A stretch of 8,169 nucleotides of DNA, taken from the NCBI GenBank assembly GCA_030836935.1, contig JAUPMA010000151.1:1-8169 (forward strand), written 5' to 3'. Numbering within the stretch: the first letter of the stretch is position 1; each line of letters begins with the position of its first letter. Source of the DNA: Pseudomonadota bacterium (GTDB lineage: Bacteria > Pseudomonadota > Gammaproteobacteria > SZUA-229). The notes beneath the pieces are model-generated. The model saw only the letters and a list, made by a program, of their open reading frames with translations, was not told where the DNA came from and ran no database searches. Below are positions 6,742 to 8,169 of the stretch, piece after piece. The position numbers and the translations under genes are program-made.

Positions 6742-6833
6742 TTGCAGGGCGCAATAACCAACGGGCATTGCGCTGCATGTCATTTAATTCGGCGCAATGC
6801 GTTTCACTTATTGCGCCCTACGGGTTCCGATTT
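6742..6833. repeat. Palindromic dispersed repeat (MITE/REP-like), copy 1
   Basis: This is a 92-bp imperfect palindrome. The left arm (6742-6773) starts TTGCAGGGCGCAATAACC and ends GCATTGCGC. The right arm (6791-6819) runs GGCGCAATGC to TTATTGCGCCCT, followed by GGGTTCCGATTT. Outer (GGGCGCAATAA / TTATTGCGCCC) and inner (GCATTGCGC / GCGCAATGC) segments pair; about seven bases between them do not. Copy 2 at 7346-7436 has identical arms in the same orientation but a different 17-base centre. I recall GGGCGCAATAA-type repeats from many proteobacterial genomes. This copy overlaps the end of the DUF2442 gene and fills the yjdM leader. Confidence 0.88.
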
Positions 6834-7082
6834 CAACGGGAAGCGTTCCGGGTGTTCAATAATTTCCTCGGTCAGATCCACGTCAATATCCGGCCAGTAA
6901 TAATGACCTGGTGACGGTTCTTCAACCCTGTGTATGGCGTTCACGGACTGATCCCTGAACCATGGAAAGTCTTCATACGACATGAACAGTTCCTTGTTGT
7001 GCGCAAGGAGCCACACGCCATGGACTGAAATGTGTGTGACTTCAACTGCCGAAGTGTTTTTGCCAGGCGCTGGTGAGCTCAT
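6804..7082 (-). CDS. DUF2442 domain protein, putative partner (antitoxin-like) of DUF4160 protein
   Basis: The 92-residue protein carries a DUF2442 domain at about residues 14-83: [19 protein letters not shown], then [20 protein letters not shown], and [24 protein letters not shown]2442 genes commonly sit beside DUF4160 genes, and the pair is widely suspected to be a toxin-antitoxin-like module, with DUF2442 the likelier antitoxin; this is inference. Start and stop overlap the DUF4160 gene in an ATGA, with GAGG upstream, implying coupled translation. The last nine residues (KSEPVGRNK) and the TGA at 6804-6806 lie within palindromic repeat copy 1, so the natural C-terminus was probably replaced or extended when the repeat arrived. 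The N-terminal 13 residues are Pro/Ser-rich and not part of the domain. Confidence 0.85.
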   Translation of the reverse strand: MSSPAPGKNTSAVEVTHISVHGVWLLAHNKELFMSYEDFPWFRDQSVNAIHRVEEPSPGHYYWPDIDVDLTEEIIEHPERFPLKSEPVGRNK

Positions 7083-7276
7083 TGGGCCTCAATTAATAAT
7101 TCGATTTCTTTAAGTTGCGCTCTTGAAAAATGATAATTCCGCGCAAGTTCAATTTCGGGTGACAGCCAGTATTTGGCTTCGCCATAACCGGAAACTATAT
7201 GTACATGCATGCGTTCTTCCTCGCGTGAGAAGAAGAAAAACCGGTAACCTCGTTCCTTGAAAATTGTGGGGCTCAT
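7079..7276 (-). CDS. DUF4160 domain protein, putative toxin-like partner of DUF2442 protein
   Basis: The 65-residue protein matches DUF4160 end to end: MSPTIFKERGYRFFFFSREE (1-20), ERMHVHIVSGYGEAKYWL (21-38) with H24 and H26, SPEIELARNYHFS (39-51), and a closing [11 protein letters not shown] helix. The length is normal for the family. The conserved RFFFFSREE and HVH segments are the best candidates for an active or binding surface, but no activity is established that I can cite. The ATG at 7276 has GAGG 9 bases upstream. The stop overlaps the DUF2442 start by four bases. Palindromic repeat copy 2 lies 70 bases upstream. Toxin versus antitoxin roles are a guess from module organisation. Confidence 0.87.
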   Translation of the reverse strand: MSPTIFKERGYRFFFFSREEERMHVHIVSGYGEAKYWLSPEIELARNYHFSRAQLKEIELLIEAQ

Positions 7277-7345
7277 GCCATTGTGCCTCGTCTATGTTGT
7301 TGGATTATTGCATACATCCATGTTTTGGATTTAGCGATCGTAGCG

Positions 7346-7436
7346 TTGCAGGGCGCAATAACCAACGGGCATTGCGCCGTATTATGTTTCATTCGGCGCA
7401 ATGCGTTTCACTTATTGCGCCCTGCGGTTCCGATTT
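7346..7436. repeat. Palindromic dispersed repeat (MITE/REP-like), copy 2
   Basis: This 91-bp copy has the same left arm (7346-7377, identical over 32 bases to 6742-6773) and right arm (7395-7423, identical over 29 bases to 6791-6819) as copy 1, in the same orientation. It also ends GGTTCCGATTT. The 17-base centre (7378-7394) differs from copy 1 at most positions. It lies between the cytochrome gene, whose stop is 20 bases away, and the leader of the DUF4160 gene. With copy 1 it brackets the DUF4160/DUF2442 pair. As RNA it would form a long stem and could act as a transcript boundary, although no T-run follows. Confidence 0.88.
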
Positions 7437-7456
7437 AATTCACAATCAATACAGCA

Positions 7457-7894
7457 TCATTGCACACGAAACGCGGTATGGCAGGCAACGCATTGTTGCG
7501 TGATGGCCGCGAGTGCAGCCAGCGGTGCTTTCATGTCGCCGGTGACGGCGCTGTTTTGTGCAATCACGGCAAACTGGCTGGCGGCGTGGTGCATGTTGTT
7601 GCCGGTGTCCTGCATCGCTTTCGGCATGAAGCCCGCCATGTGTTCGGCGCCATGTGCCTTGAGTGATGTCATGCCGAGGCGTGTTTCAGCAATGTCTGCT
7701 GCCTGATCGAATGCGTTGTTGGCCAGGGCCTGCTGGATTTCCGCGAACGCCAGCAGGTGATCGCGCATATTGCTCATCATGTGCAATCGCATCATCGGCG
7801 GCAACTCAACCCGTTGTCGCAGGTCATCCGCCGCCTGCAAGGGTGTGGTGAATGCAGACAGCAGCAGGGCGGTTATGAAGTAAATCAATTTCAT
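7457..7894 (-). CDS. Exported class II (cytochrome c'-like) c-type cytochrome
   Basis: The 145-residue protein has a signal peptide (1-21, ALLLSAFTTPLQA-A), and its only haem site is C135VACH139 six residues from the C-terminus (CVACHTAFRVQ). A C-terminal CxxCH after a four-helix-bundle-length mature domain of about 124 residues is the class II/cytochrome c' layout. The LPPMMRLHMMSNMRDHL segment (31-47) is Met/His-rich and could supply the distal haem side. RLGMTSLKAHGAEHMAGFMP (72-91) matches a conserved block I recall from proteobacterial homologues of unknown role. It is periplasmic; candidate functions are electron transfer or gas (NO) binding, neither demonstrable here. The ATG at 7894 has no Shine-Dalgarno but shares its A with the stop of a 20-codon upstream frame. 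No cytochrome maturation genes are present. Confidence 0.88.
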   Translation of the reverse strand: MKLIYFITALLLSAFTTPLQAADDLRQRVELPPMMRLHMMSNMRDHLLAFAEIQQALANNAFDQAADIAETRLGMTSLKAHGAEHMAGFMPKAMQDTGNNMHHAASQFAVIAQNSAVTGDMKAPLAALAAITQQCVACHTAFRVQ

Positions 7895-7956
7895 TATTTC
7901 GATTTATCTACAGTAGGTTGTTTGGGGGAATAATTATCATTTGTCATCGACCCCAT
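7894..7956 (-). CDS. Possible 20-codon leader ORF coupled to the cytochrome gene
   Basis: On the minus strand an ATG at 7956 opens 20 codons (MGSMTNDNYS then PKQPTVDKSK) and stops at TAA 7896-7894, whose last A is the first base of the cytochrome ATG (TAATG). This arrangement permits reinitiation and would explain the missing ribosome site of the cytochrome gene. The first codons lie in the 26-bp tandem duplication. There is no good Shine-Dalgarno for the mini-ORF itself, so chance is a fair alternative. Confidence 0.3.
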   Translation of the reverse strand: MGSMTNDNYSPKQPTVDKSK

Positions 7957-7990
7957 TAATTCTTATTTGTCATCGACCCCATTAATTCTT
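7939..7990. repeat. Two perfect tandem copies of a 26-bp unit
   Basis: Unit 1 (7939-7964) and unit 2 (7965-7990) are identical; each contains TTTGTCATCGACCCCATTAA and ends TTCTT. Read on the minus strand each has AATTAATGGGGTCGATGAC, which resembles the AATGGGGTCAGAGT motif I remember from sequence near IS200/RAYT-type elements. That likeness is weak. Unit 2 covers the first two bases of the right-hand gene's stop codon. Only two units are present, so this is not a CRISPR array. Confidence 0.9.
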
Positions 7991-8168
7991 AATCTTTTAG
8001 CTCGGTTCCGATTTTTGACCATTTCATTGATGGCACATCAAGTGTGAAATCAAGCATATATATGGATCGGCTTGGTTTTCCTTCCTCGAAAACATCAATC
8101 TTTCTGATTGCATGAACTTTGTCAATTCGTATGTCGAATCGGTATTCTTTTTCTGTGCCACGATGTTC
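7989..8168 (-). CDS. C-terminal 59 codons of an unidentified gene running off the window
   Basis: A frame open from the right edge to TAA at 7989-7991 encodes 59 residues with a plausible protein character: alternating strands such as KEYRFDIRIDKVHAIRKIDV, then SRSIYMLDFTLDVPSMKWSK and a GTELKD end. No family is recognisable. There is no signal or membrane segment in this piece. The stop codon overlaps the end of the tandem duplication, so the duplication sits directly behind this gene, which is followed 94 bases later by the cytochrome gene on the same strand. The coding assignment rests on an uninterrupted frame and sensible composition only. Confidence 0.6.
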   Translation of the reverse strand, partial: EHRGTEKEYRFDIRIDKVHAIRKIDVFEEGKPSRSIYMLDFTLDVPSMKWSKIGTELKD

Positions 8169-8169
8169 A

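Noticed and set aside
7301..7320. TGGAT-N10-ATCCA as an operator for the DUF4160/DUF2442 pair
   Set aside because: A 5-bp half-site with a 10-base spacer occurs easily by chance, and the flanking bases do not extend it.
7928..7943. Fur-box-like TGATAATTATT before the cytochrome gene
   Set aside because: Only one half-site matches the Fur consensus; the other half reads ATTCCCC, so support is insufficient.
7939..7990. Tandem repeat as a CRISPR array
   Set aside because: Two directly abutting units without spacers; no cas genes.
8003..8014. CGGTTCCGATTT shared with the end of palindromic repeat copy 2
   Set aside because: A 12-base match is expected by chance in a window this size, and no arm sequence accompanies it.

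Overview
The window looks like chromosomal DNA of a proteobacterium of intermediate GC content, most likely a gammaproteobacterium or a related betaproteobacterium. The support is the RarA C-terminus, the YaiI and YjdM homologues, a cytochrome c'-like protein, and two copies of a GGGCGCAATAA...TTATTGCGCCC palindromic repeat of a kind I recall from many proteobacterial genomes. No tRNA, rRNA, CRISPR array, integrase or intact transposase is visible.

Layout. Two genes lie on the plus strand: the end of rarA (2-196) and a PLD-like protein of unknown role (278-799). All other credible genes are on the minus strand. yaiI (833-1285) converges with the PLD-like gene. A gene-free stretch (1286-1637) holds nested inverted repeats. 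Next, in transcription order from high to low coordinates, comes a five-gene run: a short CDF-type metal transporter (5361-5987), a BioF2/CelD-like GNAT acyltransferase overlapping it (4091-5371), a small exported protein (3535-4011), an exported Met-rich DUF4412/LolA-like protein (2702-3415), and a larger exported helical protein (1638-2687). The transporter is preceded by a TTGACT box followed by a 7-1-7 dyad, an arrangement like MerR-type metal-responsive promoters. The run can be read as an envelope-directed operon, but its function is not known.

Upstream are a small Cys-rich CWC protein (6104-6334) and YjdM/PhnA (6383-6724). A DUF4160-DUF2442 pair with an ATGA overlap (6804-7276) follows. 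This pair resembles a toxin-antitoxin module and is bracketed by two direct copies of the same palindromic repeat (6742-6833 and 7346-7436). The left copy supplies the last nine codons and the stop of the DUF2442 gene.

At the right end are a class II cytochrome c-like protein (7457-7894), a perfect 26-bp tandem duplication in its leader (7939-7990) that creates chained TAATG mini-ORFs, and the C-terminal 59 codons of an unidentified gene leaving the window (7989-8168).

The most unusual items are the repeat-bracketed DUF4160/DUF2442 cassette, the five-gene transporter/acyltransferase/exported-protein run, and the stop-start chained leader of the cytochrome gene. None is proven to be a new system from sequence alone.
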